DNA of 64,000 bases from Acidovorax sp. FHTAMBA (lineage in GTDB: Bacteria > Pseudomonadota > Gammaproteobacteria > Burkholderiales > Burkholderiaceae_C): assembly GCF_038958875.1 (NCBI RefSeq), contig NZ_CP152407.1, forward strand, positions 1,495,501 through 1,559,500, written 5' to 3'. A program made the translations under genes and the position numbers. Positions 17,165 to 25,343 of this stretch are shown piece after piece; position 1 is the stretch's first letter; every line of letters begins with the position of its first letter. The notes under the pieces are model-generated. The model searched no databases, had not been told where the DNA came from, and saw only the letters and a list, made by a program, of their open reading frames with translations.

Positions 17165-18055
17165 TCAGCGCCAGGCCGTGGCCACCAGCTGGCTGTAGTG
17201 CACGCCCTTGCGGCCCAGCAGTTGCTCGAACACCGCCGGGTTGCCCACGTTGTCGCTGCCCAGCATGGCCAGGGTTTCGCTGCACCAGGGCGATTGCGGC
17301 ACGGCGTCGCCCAGGCGCGCGCTCAGAGTGGTGATGGGGCCTGGCAGGCGCAGCACGGTGGCGGGGCGGTGGCCCAGCTGCTGGCGCAGGCTGGCGATGA
17401 AGGCGCCCATGGGCAGTGCTTCGGGGCCGGTGCAGTCGATGACACCGGTCTGGTTCAGCGCGGGGCCCAGCAGGGCGACCACGGCGGCGGCCAGGTCGTG
17501 CACCGACACGGGTTGCACGCGGGCGTCCAGCACCGGGCCTGGGAACAGCGCCACCGGCAGGCGCGCCAGGTTCATGAACAGGGCGCTGCTGTCGCCGCCT
17601 TTGCCGTACACCACGCTGGGGCGCAGGATGGCCGGGCGCAGCTTGCCTTGCGCTGCCAGATTTTTCAGGTGCGCCTCGGCCGCCAGCTTGGTCTGTGCGT
17701 AGCGGGTGCTGCTGCCCTCAATGCCCAGTGCCGAGATGTGCACCACGCGCTGCACGCCCACCTGGGCGCAGGCGTCGAACAGGGCGATGGGCGTATCGCG
17801 GTGCACGGCGTCGATGGGGCGCGCGCGCGTGTCGCGCAGCACGCCCACGGCGTTGACCACGGCGTCGATGCCCGCCAGGCGCGGCAGCCAGGCGGCGGCC
17901 GTGGTGTCGTGGGCGAAATCCATGGGCACCTGGCCGGGTAGCAGCGTGCGCTGTCGCGGCGAGACGCCGCCGTGCACGGTGTGGCCCGCGCGCTGCAGTG
18001 CCGCTTGCAGGGTGTGGCCAATAAAGCCGGTGGAGCCGGTCAGCAGGATGTTCAT
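17165..18055 (-). CDS. NAD(P)-dependent SDR / NDUFA9-like nucleoside-diphosphate-sugar epimerase family protein
   Basis: A 296-residue extended or atypical SDR. The Met at 18055 (MNILLTGSTGFIGHTLQAAL) starts the Rossmann fold directly with the motif GSTGFIG (TGxxGxxG type). Other seen segments: AVVNAVGVLRD, the YAQTKLAAEAHLKN Tyr-x3-Lys pair, and ILRPSVVYGKGG. Such proteins bind NAD(P) and act as epimerases, reductases or complex I-associated factors; the substrate is unknown. It lies 80 bases downstream of the diguanylate cyclase gene on the same strand, across a gap with an 11-base tandem repeat. Confidence 0.85.
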   Translation of the reverse strand: MNILLTGSTGFIGHTLQAALQRAGHTVHGGVSPRQRTLLPGQVPMDFAHDTTAAAWLPRLAGIDAVVNAVGVLRDTRARPIDAVHRDTPIALFDACAQVGVQRVVHISALGIEGSSTRYAQTKLAAEAHLKNLAAQGKLRPAILRPSVVYGKGGDSSALFMNLARLPVALFPGPVLDARVQPVSVHDLAAAVVALLGPALNQTGVIDCTGPEALPMGAFIASLRQQLGHRPATVLRLPGPITTLSARLGDAVPQSPWCSETLAMLGSDNVGNPAVFEQLLGRKGVHYSQLVATAWR

Positions 18056-18100
18056 GCGCAAATGCCTTGTGAAGTTGCAGTACCGGGCAGACGCAGGGCC

Positions 18101-18134
18101 CACTCAGGGCGCACTCAGGGCGCACTCAAGCGCA
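18101..18134 (+). repeat. 11-base tandem repeat, about three units
   Basis: Units CACTCAGGGCG (18101-18111), CACTCAGGGCG (18112-18122) and a diverged CACTCAAGCGC lie between the diguanylate cyclase stop and the SDR start. It is short and probably a replication-slippage product; no function is proposed. Confidence 0.7.
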
Positions 18135-18135
18135 A

Positions 18136-20514
18136 TCAGGGCTCCGGGTCAAAGACCTCAAAGCGGTTGCGCCCGCCGGATTTGGCGCGGTACAGGGCTG
18201 CGTCGGCCGCCTGCACCAGTGTGTCAGAGGCCGCGTCTGCACGCGGCACCATGCTGGCAATGCCCATGCTGAACGTGATGACAGGTGCCGTGGGCGAGTG
18301 AGCGTGCGTCAGCGCCGCTTCGCGCAGGCTCTGCATGCAGCGCTGCGCCACGGCCACGGCCGCCGCCCGCCCCACGTCGGGCAGCAGCAGCACAAATTCC
18401 TCGCCGCCAAAGCGGGCGGCCACCTCGTCGGCGCGGCGGGTGCAAGCCTGCAGCAGCTGGGCCACGCGGCGCAGGCATTCGTCGCCTGCCAGGTGCCCGT
18501 AGTGGTCGTTGTAGAGCTTGAAGTGGTCGATGTCGATCAGGATCACGCACAGGGGCATGTGGTGCCGCCCGCACCGCAGCCACTCGGTGGCCAGGCGGTC
18601 GTCAAAGCGGCGCCGGTTGCCGATGCCCGTGAGGCCGTCGGTGGCCGAGAGCATGGCCAGTTTGGCGTTGGCGGCCTCCAGCTCCTGCTCCTTGCGCACC
18701 AGCTGGGTCACGTCGGTGCGCACCCCGGCAGTGCCGCCCTGCGGTGTGCGCCGCTCGTACGCCTGCACCCAGCGGCCCTCGGGCAGGCGCTGCAGCATGG
18801 CCTGCCGGGCTTCGCTGTGCGCGGCCATGCGTTCGGCAAGCCAGGCCTCTTCGTTGCCGATGGCGTCCAGATACTGCCCGCGCTCCACGCCGTAGCGCGT
18901 GATCTCTTCAAAGGTGCTGCCCGGCACCATCATGGGCGCCGAGATGGGGTACAGGAGCTTGTACTGGGCGTTACAGATGACCAGCCTGTCGTCGGCGTCA
19001 AACAGCGCAAAGCCCTCGGGCAGGGCCTCCACCGCGTCCTGCAGCAACTGGCGCGCCTGCTGGGCCGCGAGCTGTGCGGCTTCCAGGGCCTCGCGCTGCT
19101 CGATGAGGTCGGTGATGTCCAGCCGCACCGCCACCACGTAGTTCTCGGGGGTGCGGGTTTCATAAATGTTGATCCAGCGCCCGTCGGCCAGCCGCTGCAC
19201 CAGGTTGGACTTGCGGTTGCCGTGCTCGGCCATGCGCTCGGCGATCCAGGCCTCCTCCCGTCCGTGGGCAGAGGGGATCAGACCCCGGTCCACCGAGTAG
19301 CGCAGGATGTCCACAAACTGCCGGCCCAGGTGCTCTGCGTAGTTCATGTGCGGGTACATGCGCGACAGCTGCTGGTTGTAGAGCACCAGCCGGTCCTGGT
19401 CGTCGAAGATCTCGATGCTGACGGGCAGCGCCTCGACCGCGCGTTCCAGCAGCTGCCACACGCGCTGGCTCTCCTGGCGGGCGGCTTCGAGCTTCTGGCG
19501 CTGCTCCATCAGGTCGCTGATGTCCAGCCGCACACACACCGTCATGCCCGAGGGCGTACGGCGTTCGTGCATGTGCATCCAGACGCCGTTGGGGTAGTAG
19601 CGGATTTCCGGGCCCGAGCGGTGGCCGCGCAGGGCCATCTCGTGCGCCAGCCACAGCTCTTCCTGGCCTTGCGCCACTTCCGGGATGCCGTGGCGCAGCC
19701 CGTCGCGCAAAAGCTCTTCGTAGGTTTTGCCCAGCGACTCGTTCACCGGCAGGTGCGGGCGCCAGCGGGTCATCTGGTCGTTGCACAGCACCAGCCGGTC
19801 GTTTTCATCGTAGATATCCAGCCCGGCCGGCATGGCGTTGACGGCCTCGCGCAGCCTGCGTTCGGCGCTTTCGGCGCTTTGCAGCGCCTGTTCGAGCGCG
19901 CGCTCGCGGTGCACGGTGTCGGTGATGTCGGTGCGCAGGATGACGACTCCGCCGCCCTCCAGGGCGCGTTCTGTCAGCCGCATCCAGCGGTCGCCGTGCA
20001 CCTGCTGCACCTGGGGGCCGGAAGGCGCGCGGTGGCGGGCCATGCGGCTGGCAAGCCAGGCGTCAATGCCCTGCTCGGCGTCGACGATCTCACCCGTGCC
20101 GGCGATGCGCCGCAGCACGTCCTCGAACGGAGTGCCGTACTCCAGGGGCAGGGTGATGCCGGGGGCCACCTCGCGGTAGCGGGCGTTGCACAGCTCCAGG
20201 CGGTCGTCTGCGTCGTACACCGCCAGCCCGTCGGGCAGGATGTCGAGCGTGGCCGAAAGCCGGGCCTGCGCATGGGCGGCCGCCTGCTGCGCCGCCTGGG
20301 CCGTTGTCTGCAGGCGCCGTGTGCGCTGCAGCAGTCGCCAGTGCAGGGCTGCCAGCGCGCCCAGCAGCAGCCCGGCTGCCGCCAGCCCGGCGCGCCCCGT
20401 GCCATTGAGGCCTGGCCCCGCCAGCGCCCACACGGCCAGGCCCAGTGCGCCCGCCGCGCCCACGGCCACCCCCAGCAGGGCCAGGAAGTCTTCGCGCGAA
20501 GAGGCAGCGGGCAT
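18136..20514 (-). CDS. membrane-anchored diguanylate cyclase with four tandem PAS domains
   Basis: A 792-residue protein that should make c-di-GMP from two GTP. The Met at 20514 is preferred to the TTG at 20544. Layout: two hydrophobic segments (about residues 12-32 and 40-57), a coiled-coil linker, then four PAS units of about 130 residues each, recognisable by repeated signatures (LPDGLAVYDADDRLELCN, MPAGLDIYDENDRLVLCN, LPVSIEIFDDQDRLVLYN, LPEGFALFDADDRLVICN), each closing with an RxDITxLxE-like helix. The C-terminal GGDEF domain has ATDGLTGIGNRRRFD and an intact GGEEF; the inhibitory-site position reads RADE rather than RxxD, so product inhibition may be weak. Signal and target are unknown. 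Confidence 0.93.
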   Translation of the reverse strand: MPAASSREDFLALLGVAVGAAGALGLAVWALAGPGLNGTGRAGLAAAGLLLGALAALHWRLLQRTRRLQTTAQAAQQAAAHAQARLSATLDILPDGLAVYDADDRLELCNARYREVAPGITLPLEYGTPFEDVLRRIAGTGEIVDAEQGIDAWLASRMARHRAPSGPQVQQVHGDRWMRLTERALEGGGVVILRTDITDTVHRERALEQALQSAESAERRLREAVNAMPAGLDIYDENDRLVLCNDQMTRWRPHLPVNESLGKTYEELLRDGLRHGIPEVAQGQEELWLAHEMALRGHRSGPEIRYYPNGVWMHMHERRTPSGMTVCVRLDISDLMEQRQKLEAARQESQRVWQLLERAVEALPVSIEIFDDQDRLVLYNQQLSRMYPHMNYAEHLGRQFVDILRYSVDRGLIPSAHGREEAWIAERMAEHGNRKSNLVQRLADGRWINIYETRTPENYVVAVRLDITDLIEQREALEAAQLAAQQARQLLQDAVEALPEGFALFDADDRLVICNAQYKLLYPISAPMMVPGSTFEEITRYGVERGQYLDAIGNEEAWLAERMAAHSEARQAMLQRLPEGRWVQAYERRTPQGGTAGVRTDVTQLVRKEQELEAANAKLAMLSATDGLTGIGNRRRFDDRLATEWLRCGRHHMPLCVILIDIDHFKLYNDHYGHLAGDECLRRVAQLLQACTRRADEVAARFGGEEFVLLLPDVGRAAAVAVAQRCMQSLREAALTHAHSPTAPVITFSMGIASMVPRADAASDTLVQAADAALYRAKSGGRNRFEVFDPEP

Positions 20515-20799
20515 GGCGGGCGGGTTCCAGTCGGGGCGGTGCAAAGAGGGTGCAGGCGGGTGGCGAAAGGGCGGCGCAACGCGGGTTGGGCGCAGGGTCC
20601 GGCCGGGGGCAAGAGGTACACAGAAAGTCTAGCAGCGCTCCCCCGGTTGCGGTACCTGCGGATGCGGGCGATTGCACGGGTTCTTCGGCCAATGGCGCGG
20701 GGGCTGTCAAGGTGCGGGATTTGCCCGATGATGGCGGCTCGCCGGAATGCCCCGGCGCACCCCTTCACAGGTTCCCCTGTTCCATTTCTGGAGAAACCG

Positions 20800-21696
20800 A
20801 TGCTCTCTGAAGACCTCCACGCCGACGCCCGCGCGCTGTTGCCCGGGCGCACCACCGAATCCGGCGCCACCCGCCGCACCGCCCTGCAGGCTGCGCTGGG
20901 CCTCGGCTATGCGGCCGCGGCGGCGCCCATCATGGCGCAGACGGCCATTGCCACGCCCAGCGATGGCCTCACGGTCGGGACGGTGAGCTTCACGGTCAAT
21001 GGCTTCAATGTGCCGGCGTACCGGGCTGCGCCAGCGGGCAAGACGGGCCTGCCGGTGGTGCTGGTGATCCAGGAGATCTTTGGCGTGCACGAATACATTG
21101 CCGACACCTGCCGCCGCTTTGCCAAGGCGGGCTACCTGGCGATTGCGCCCCAGATGTACGCGCGCCAGGGTGATCCGGCGCAATACACCGAAGTCGCCAA
21201 GCTGATGGCCGAGGTGGTCTCCAAGGTGCCTGATGCGCAGGTGATGGCCGATCTGGACGGGGCCGTGCAGTGGGCCACGGCCAATGGCGGTGATGCGGCG
21301 CGCATCGGCATCACGGGGTTTTGCTGGGGTGGCCGCATCACGTGGCTGTATGCCGCCCATGGCCCGGTGAAGGCCGGTGTGGCCTGGTATGGCCGGCTGG
21401 TGGGCCAGGCCAGCGACCTCACGCCCAAGCACCCCGTGGAGATCGCCCCCATCCTCAAGGCGCCGGTGCTGGGCCTGTATGGCGAAAAAGACACCGGCAT
21501 CCCCCTTGACACGGTTGATAAGATGAAAGCGGCTCTGGCCAGTGGCTCGCCACAGGCCAGGGCTTCGGAATTTGTGGTGTACCCCGACGCGCCCCATGCC
21601 TTCCACGCCGACTACCGCGCCAGCTACCGCAAGGAAGCCGCCGATGATGGCTGGAAGCGGGCGCTGGCCTGGTTCAGCAAGCACGGCGTGGCCTGA
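20800..21696 (+). CDS. dienelactone hydrolase family protein, exported
   Basis: A 298-residue alpha/beta hydrolase. The ATG at 20800 has GGAGA upstream; the very long frame before it is antisense to the diguanylate cyclase. The N-terminus carries RRTALQAALGLGYAAAAAPIMAQ, a twin-arginine-like signal. The catalytic triad of the dienelactone hydrolase family is complete: Cys in GFCWGG, Asp in GEKDTGIP, His in PHAFHAD. Members open dienelactones from chloroaromatic degradation or act as general carboxylesterases; the exported location argues for a general esterase. A strong terminator follows the stop by 33 bases. Confidence 0.88.
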   Translation: MLSEDLHADARALLPGRTTESGATRRTALQAALGLGYAAAAAPIMAQTAIATPSDGLTVGTVSFTVNGFNVPAYRAAPAGKTGLPVVLVIQEIFGVHEYIADTCRRFAKAGYLAIAPQMYARQGDPAQYTEVAKLMAEVVSKVPDAQVMADLDGAVQWATANGGDAARIGITGFCWGGRITWLYAAHGPVKAGVAWYGRLVGQASDLTPKHPVEIAPILKAPVLGLYGEKDTGIPLDTVDKMKAALASGSPQARASEFVVYPDAPHAFHADYRASYRKEAADDGWKRALAWFSKHGVA

Positions 21697-21728
21697 TGGC
21701 CTGACCGCTGGAGCCGCAGGCCTCCCGC

Positions 21729-21758
21729 AGCCGCCCCCGCCCGGGGGCGGCTTTTTTT
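21729..21758 (+). terminator. rho-independent terminator after the dienelactone hydrolase gene
   Basis: A perfect 11-base stem (AGCCGCCCCCG with CGGGGGCGGCT), 2-base loop CC, followed by a run of seven T. It would end plus-strand transcription before the ZIP gene. Confidence 0.92.
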
Positions 21759-21788
21759 ACCCTCGCGTCTGCGGTGCGAGTTTTGAAC

Positions 21789-21845
21789 GAAAATAGGCCT
21801 CAGGGCTTATCTATAAAGCGCAAGAAGCTATGACTTTGGTAGCAA
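21789..21845 (-). repeat. dispersed two-hairpin intergenic repeat, copy 4, containing the ZIP gene start codon
   Basis: Read on minus: TTGCTACCAAAGTCATAGC, then TTGCGCTTTATAGATAAGC and CCTGAGGCC. On plus, its end provides the ATG (21830) and first codons of the ZIP transporter gene. Confidence 0.88.
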
Positions 21846-22651
21846 TCATCCTGGCCACACTGGCTGCGGGCATCGGCAGCGTGTGGCTGGCCGCGTTGTT
21901 GATGCGGCTGGGCCTGGGCGGCCGCACCGACAGCGTGGGGCCCCAGCATCTGCTGAGCCTGGCCGCAGGGGCGCTGCTGGCCACGGCGTTCATGCATCTG
22001 CTGCCCGAGGCCTTTGAAAGCCAGGCGGGCGCGCACGACCTGTTTGCCACGCTGTTGGTGGGCGTGGTGTTCTTCTTTCTGCTCGACAAGGCCGAGCTGT
22101 GGCACCACGGGCACGAACACAGCCAACCGCAGCCGCACCACCACGATCACCACGATCACGATGCCCATCACGGCCACGCACACCACCACCATGGGGCGCG
22201 GTCGGGCGGCTGGGCCCTGCTCACCGGCGACAGCGTGCATTGTTTTGGCGATGGCATCCTCATCGCCTCGGCCTTCATGGCCGACATCCGCCTGGGGGTG
22301 ATCGCTGCGGTATCCGTGCTGGCGCACGAGGTGCCGCACCACATGGGCGATCTGGTGGTGCTGCGCCAGACCAGCCCCAACCGCCGCATGGCGCTGGTCA
22401 AGGTGTCGCTGGCGGGCGCGGTGACGGCCCTGGGCGGTCTGGTGGGCTATTTCCTGGTGGGCCAGCTGCACGACTTCTTGCCGTATTTCCTGGCGGTGGC
22501 GTCCAGCAGCTTCATTTATGTGGCGTTGGCCGACCTGATTCCCCAGCTGCAAAAACGCCTGACGGCCCGCGAAACGGTGTCACAGATTGCGTGGCTGATT
22601 GCCGGCATGGTCATCGTCACCCTGGTGAGTGGCGCGGCGCACGCACATTGA
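21830..22651 (+). CDS. ZIP-family metal transporter
   Basis: A 273-residue inner-membrane transporter of the ZIP family (zinc and related divalent metals, uptake toward the cytoplasm in most members). About eight hydrophobic segments; a long His-rich cytoplasmic loop (about residues 92-124, many HHHDHHDH-type repeats) between the third and fourth, and the family metal-site helices with SVHCFGDGILIASAF and VSVLAHEVPHHMGDLVVL. The ATG and about five codons (M-T-L-V-A) derive from a dispersed repeat; AAGAAG is the only weak Shine-Dalgarno-like stretch. Substrate is inferred from the family, not shown. Confidence 0.9.
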   Translation: MTLVAIILATLAAGIGSVWLAALLMRLGLGGRTDSVGPQHLLSLAAGALLATAFMHLLPEAFESQAGAHDLFATLLVGVVFFFLLDKAELWHHGHEHSQPQPHHHDHHDHDAHHGHAHHHHGARSGGWALLTGDSVHCFGDGILIASAFMADIRLGVIAAVSVLAHEVPHHMGDLVVLRQTSPNRRMALVKVSLAGAVTALGGLVGYFLVGQLHDFLPYFLAVASSSFIYVALADLIPQLQKRLTARETVSQIAWLIAGMVIVTLVSGAAHAH

Positions 22652-22654
22652 GGT

Positions 22655-22670
22655 CTTGACGTAGCTCAAG
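22655..22670 (+). promoter_or_regulatory. FNR/CRP-type dyad upstream of arsA
   Basis: CTTGA-CGTAGC-TCAAG, an inverted repeat of TTGA-N6-TCAA form, matches the half-site spacing of FNR/Anr family operators (TTGAT-N4-ATCAA) though the inner bases differ. It ends 31 bases before the arsA start. No ArsR site was recognised. Confidence 0.4.
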
Positions 22671-22701
22671 CCGGCGCAACGCGCTTGTGCCAAGCTGGGG
22701 C

Positions 22702-24519
22702 ATGACCGACCTTCACGCCAGCACCGTCACCCTGGGCCTGCTTGCCCAGCCCACGCGTTTCCTGTTTTTCACCGGCAAGGGCGGCGTGGGCAAGACCTCG
22801 CTGTCCACGGCTGCAGCCATTGCCCTGGCCGATGCCGGGCGGCAGGTGCTGCTGGTCAGCACCGATGCGGCCTCCAACCTCGATGAAATGCTGGGCGTGC
22901 CGCTGTCCAACCAGCCCGTGGCCGTGCCCGGGGTGCCGGGGCTGCACATGCTCAATATCGACCCCGACACCGCCGCCGAGGCCTACCGCCAGCGCGTGCT
23001 GGCGCAGCTGGAATCCACCGCCACCGCTGACGAGCGCGCGACGGTGCGCGAGCAGCTCTCGGGCGCCTGCACCACCGAGATCGCCGCGTTCGACGAATTT
23101 GCAGCGCTGCTGGCCAGCGAGGGCAGCGCCATCGGCCATGTGTTCGACCATGTGGTGTTCGACACCGCACCCACCGGCCACACGCTGCGCCTGCTGAGCC
23201 TGCCCAAGGCCTGGACCGGATTTCTGGCGGGCAATGACCGGGGCGCATCGTGCCTGGGCCCGCACTCGGGGCTCAAGATGCAGGAGGCCCGCTTCAACGC
23301 CGCCCTGGCCGCGCTGAGCGACCCGGCCCTGACCACCGTGGTGCTGGTCACCCGCCCCGACCCCCGCCCCATGCAGGAGGCCGCACGCACGGCTCTGGAG
23401 CTGCGCGCCCTGGGCCTGGCCAACCAGCGCCTGGCCATCAACGGCGTGTTCCATGCCAGCCGACCGGGGCAGGATGCCGTGGCCGACGCCATCGAAACGC
23501 TGGGCCGCCAGGCCATGGACCAGATGCCCGATGCGCTGGCGCAACTGCCGCGCGACGAGGTGCCACTGCGCGCCTTTGACACCGTGGGCTTGCCCGCGCT
23601 GCGGGCGTTGCTGGCGGGTGGCGCGGTGCCGTTGAGTGCGCCCTCAGCCGTCGTCGGCGCGTCGCTGCAGGCCGAACCCCTCTCGTCCCTGGCCGACGCG
23701 CTGGCCGCCAAGGGCCACGGCCTCATCATGGTGATGGGCAAGGGCGGTGTGGGCAAGACCACCATTGCCGCTGCGCTGGCTGTGGGCCTGGTGCAGCGCG
23801 GGCACAGTGTGCACCTCACCACCACCGATCCGGCAGCCCATGTGCAAAGCCAGCTCGACGGCAGCCTGCCGGGGCTGAAGGTGGGGCGCATCGACCCGCA
23901 GGCCGAAACCCGTGCCTACATCGACAAGATCATGGCCACACGTGGCAAGGCGCTGGACAACGCGGGCCGCGCACTGCTGCTGGAAGACCTGCAGTCGCCC
24001 TGCACCGAAGAGGTGGCCGTGTTCCACGCCTTCAGCCGCGTGGTGAACGAGGCCCGCAGCGCCTTCGTGGTGCTGGACACGGCACCCACCGGCCACAGCC
24101 TGCTGCTGATGGACGCCACCGGCGCCTACCACCGGCAGATGACGCAGCAGTACGAAGGCAGCGCCAACTCCAAACACATCATCACGCCGCTGATGCGCCT
24201 GCAGGATGCCGACATGACCCACGTGGTCATCGTCACGCTGCCCGAGGTCACGCCCGTCAGCCAGGCCGCCGCACTGCAGGACGACCTGCGCCGCGCCCAC
24301 ATCGAGCCCTGGGCCTGGGTGATCAACAAAAGCGTGGCGGCCACGGGCACCAGCGACCCGCTGCTGCAGGCCCGCCTGGCGGGCGAACAACAGCAGGCTG
24401 CGCGCATCGCCAGCGGCCTGGCGCAGCGCACCTACGTGCTGCCCTGGCTGGCCACCCCGCCGGTGGGGGTGGATGCGCTGGGCCAGTTGGCGGCGGCGCC
24501 CTTGTCTGTGGCGGTGTGA
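22702..24519 (+). CDS. arsA: arsenite-stimulated ATPase ArsA, two-domain form
   Basis: A 605-residue tandem-domain ATPase that energises arsenite efflux by ArsB. Each half has a Walker A (GKGGVGKTSL near residue 25 and GKGGVGKTTI near 345) and the ArsA signal sequence DTAPTGHT/DTAPTGHS. The three cysteines corresponding to the arsenite site of the E. coli enzyme appear conserved: in SGACTTEIAAF, GASCLGPHSG and SPCTEEVAVF. The start at 22702 (MTDLHAS) avoids a dubious upstream codon. No arsB, arsC, arsD or arsR is in the window, so its pump partner must be elsewhere or it serves another role such as tail-anchored protein handling, which is less likely given the cysteines. Confidence 0.93.
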   Translation: MTDLHASTVTLGLLAQPTRFLFFTGKGGVGKTSLSTAAAIALADAGRQVLLVSTDAASNLDEMLGVPLSNQPVAVPGVPGLHMLNIDPDTAAEAYRQRVLAQLESTATADERATVREQLSGACTTEIAAFDEFAALLASEGSAIGHVFDHVVFDTAPTGHTLRLLSLPKAWTGFLAGNDRGASCLGPHSGLKMQEARFNAALAALSDPALTTVVLVTRPDPRPMQEAARTALELRALGLANQRLAINGVFHASRPGQDAVADAIETLGRQAMDQMPDALAQLPRDEVPLRAFDTVGLPALRALLAGGAVPLSAPSAVVGASLQAEPLSSLADALAAKGHGLIMVMGKGGVGKTTIAAALAVGLVQRGHSVHLTTTDPAAHVQSQLDGSLPGLKVGRIDPQAETRAYIDKIMATRGKALDNAGRALLLEDLQSPCTEEVAVFHAFSRVVNEARSAFVVLDTAPTGHSLLLMDATGAYHRQMTQQYEGSANSKHIITPLMRLQDADMTHVVIVTLPEVTPVSQAAALQDDLRRAHIEPWAWVINKSVAATGTSDPLLQARLAGEQQQAARIASGLAQRTYVLPWLATPPVGVDALGQLAAAPLSVAV

Positions 24520-24520
24520 A

Positions 24521-24586
24521 TGCTATTTAATTTATAGCTATTGGCGCTTTCTGGATAAGCGCCAGCGGCCAAAAAGACCAAAAATC
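24521..24586 (+). repeat. dispersed two-hairpin intergenic repeat, copy 5
   Basis: TGCTATTTAATTTATAGC, then TTGGCGCTTTCTGGATAAGC and GCCAGCGGCC. It occupies the whole gap between the convergent arsA and response-regulator genes. Confidence 0.9.
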
Positions 24587-25343
24587 AGCGGGCCAGTTCT
24601 TCACGCACCGCCGCCACCTGGCGGCGCGACACGGCCAGCAGCTCGGTCGATCCTTGCAGCCGCACGGCCCAGCCTTCGCCTTCCTCGGGGTCGTAGTGTT
24701 TCTCCAGCGCGCGCACGGCGCGGCGGGCCACCAGCGCGTTGCGGTGAATGCGCAGGAAGCGCGGCGCAAACTTGGCTTCCAGCTCGCTGAGCGAGCCGTC
24801 CATGATGTAGCTGCGCGTGGTGGTGCGCACCGTCACGTATTTCTGTTCGGCCTTGAAGTACAGCACCTCGGCCAGGGGCAGGCGTTCGGTGCGGCCGCGG
24901 TCCTGGATCAGCAGGGTCTCGCCCTCGGGCACGCTGGCCGCCAGCGTGGGCGCGGCGGGGCGGGTGCTGCGCTGCACCTTGGCCAGGGCCTGCTGCAGGC
25001 GTTCGCGGCGCACGGGCTTGGTGAGGTAGTCGGTGGCGTCCAGCTCGAAGGCGCTCACGGCATGGTCGGCGTGGGCCGTGACAAATACCACGGCCGGGGG
25101 CTGGGGCAGGGTCTGCAGGGTGTGGGCCAGGGCCAGGCCGTCCTGGCCGGGCATGTGGATGTCCAGCAGCACCAGGTCAAACGCGCGCCCGCCGGTGGGC
25201 CCCAGCGCCGCCATGGTTTCGCTGGCGTTGGCGGCCTCAGCCACCGTGATGCGCTGGGCGGGGTCTGCCTGCGCGCAGTCGGACAGCAGGGTGCGCAGGC
25301 GGCTGCGGGCCAGTGCTTCGTCGTCAACGATAAGGATGTTCAT
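24585..25343 (-). CDS. LytTR-family response regulator (AlgR-like)
   Basis: A 252-residue transcription regulator. The N-terminal receiver (residues 1 to about 120) has the acidic pair in LIVDDEALARSRL, the phospho-acceptor Asp in LVLLDIHMPGQDG, and the Thr/Lys positions in FVTAHADHA and YLTKPV. The C-terminal LytTR DNA-binding domain (about 145-250) shows RLPLAEVLYFKAEQKYVTV and FLRIHRNALVARRAV. It overlaps the kinase gene by 20 bases and its stop reaches into the dispersed repeat. The arrangement beside argH resembles Pseudomonas fimS-algR, which controls type IV pili and alginate; targets here are unknown. Confidence 0.92.
   Translation of the reverse strand: MNILIVDDEALARSRLRTLLSDCAQADPAQRITVAEAANASETMAALGPTGGRAFDLVLLDIHMPGQDGLALAHTLQTLPQPPAVVFVTAHADHAVSAFELDATDYLTKPVRRERLQQALAKVQRSTRPAAPTLAASVPEGETLLIQDRGRTERLPLAEVLYFKAEQKYVTVRTTTRSYIMDGSLSELEAKFAPRFLRIHRNALVARRAVRALEKHYDPEEGEGWAVRLQGSTELLAVSRRQVAAVREELAR

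Noticed and set aside
18298..20799. Long plus-strand extension upstream of the dienelactone hydrolase
   Set aside because: Antisense to the diguanylate cyclase; the hydrolase has a good ribosome site and signal peptide at 20800.
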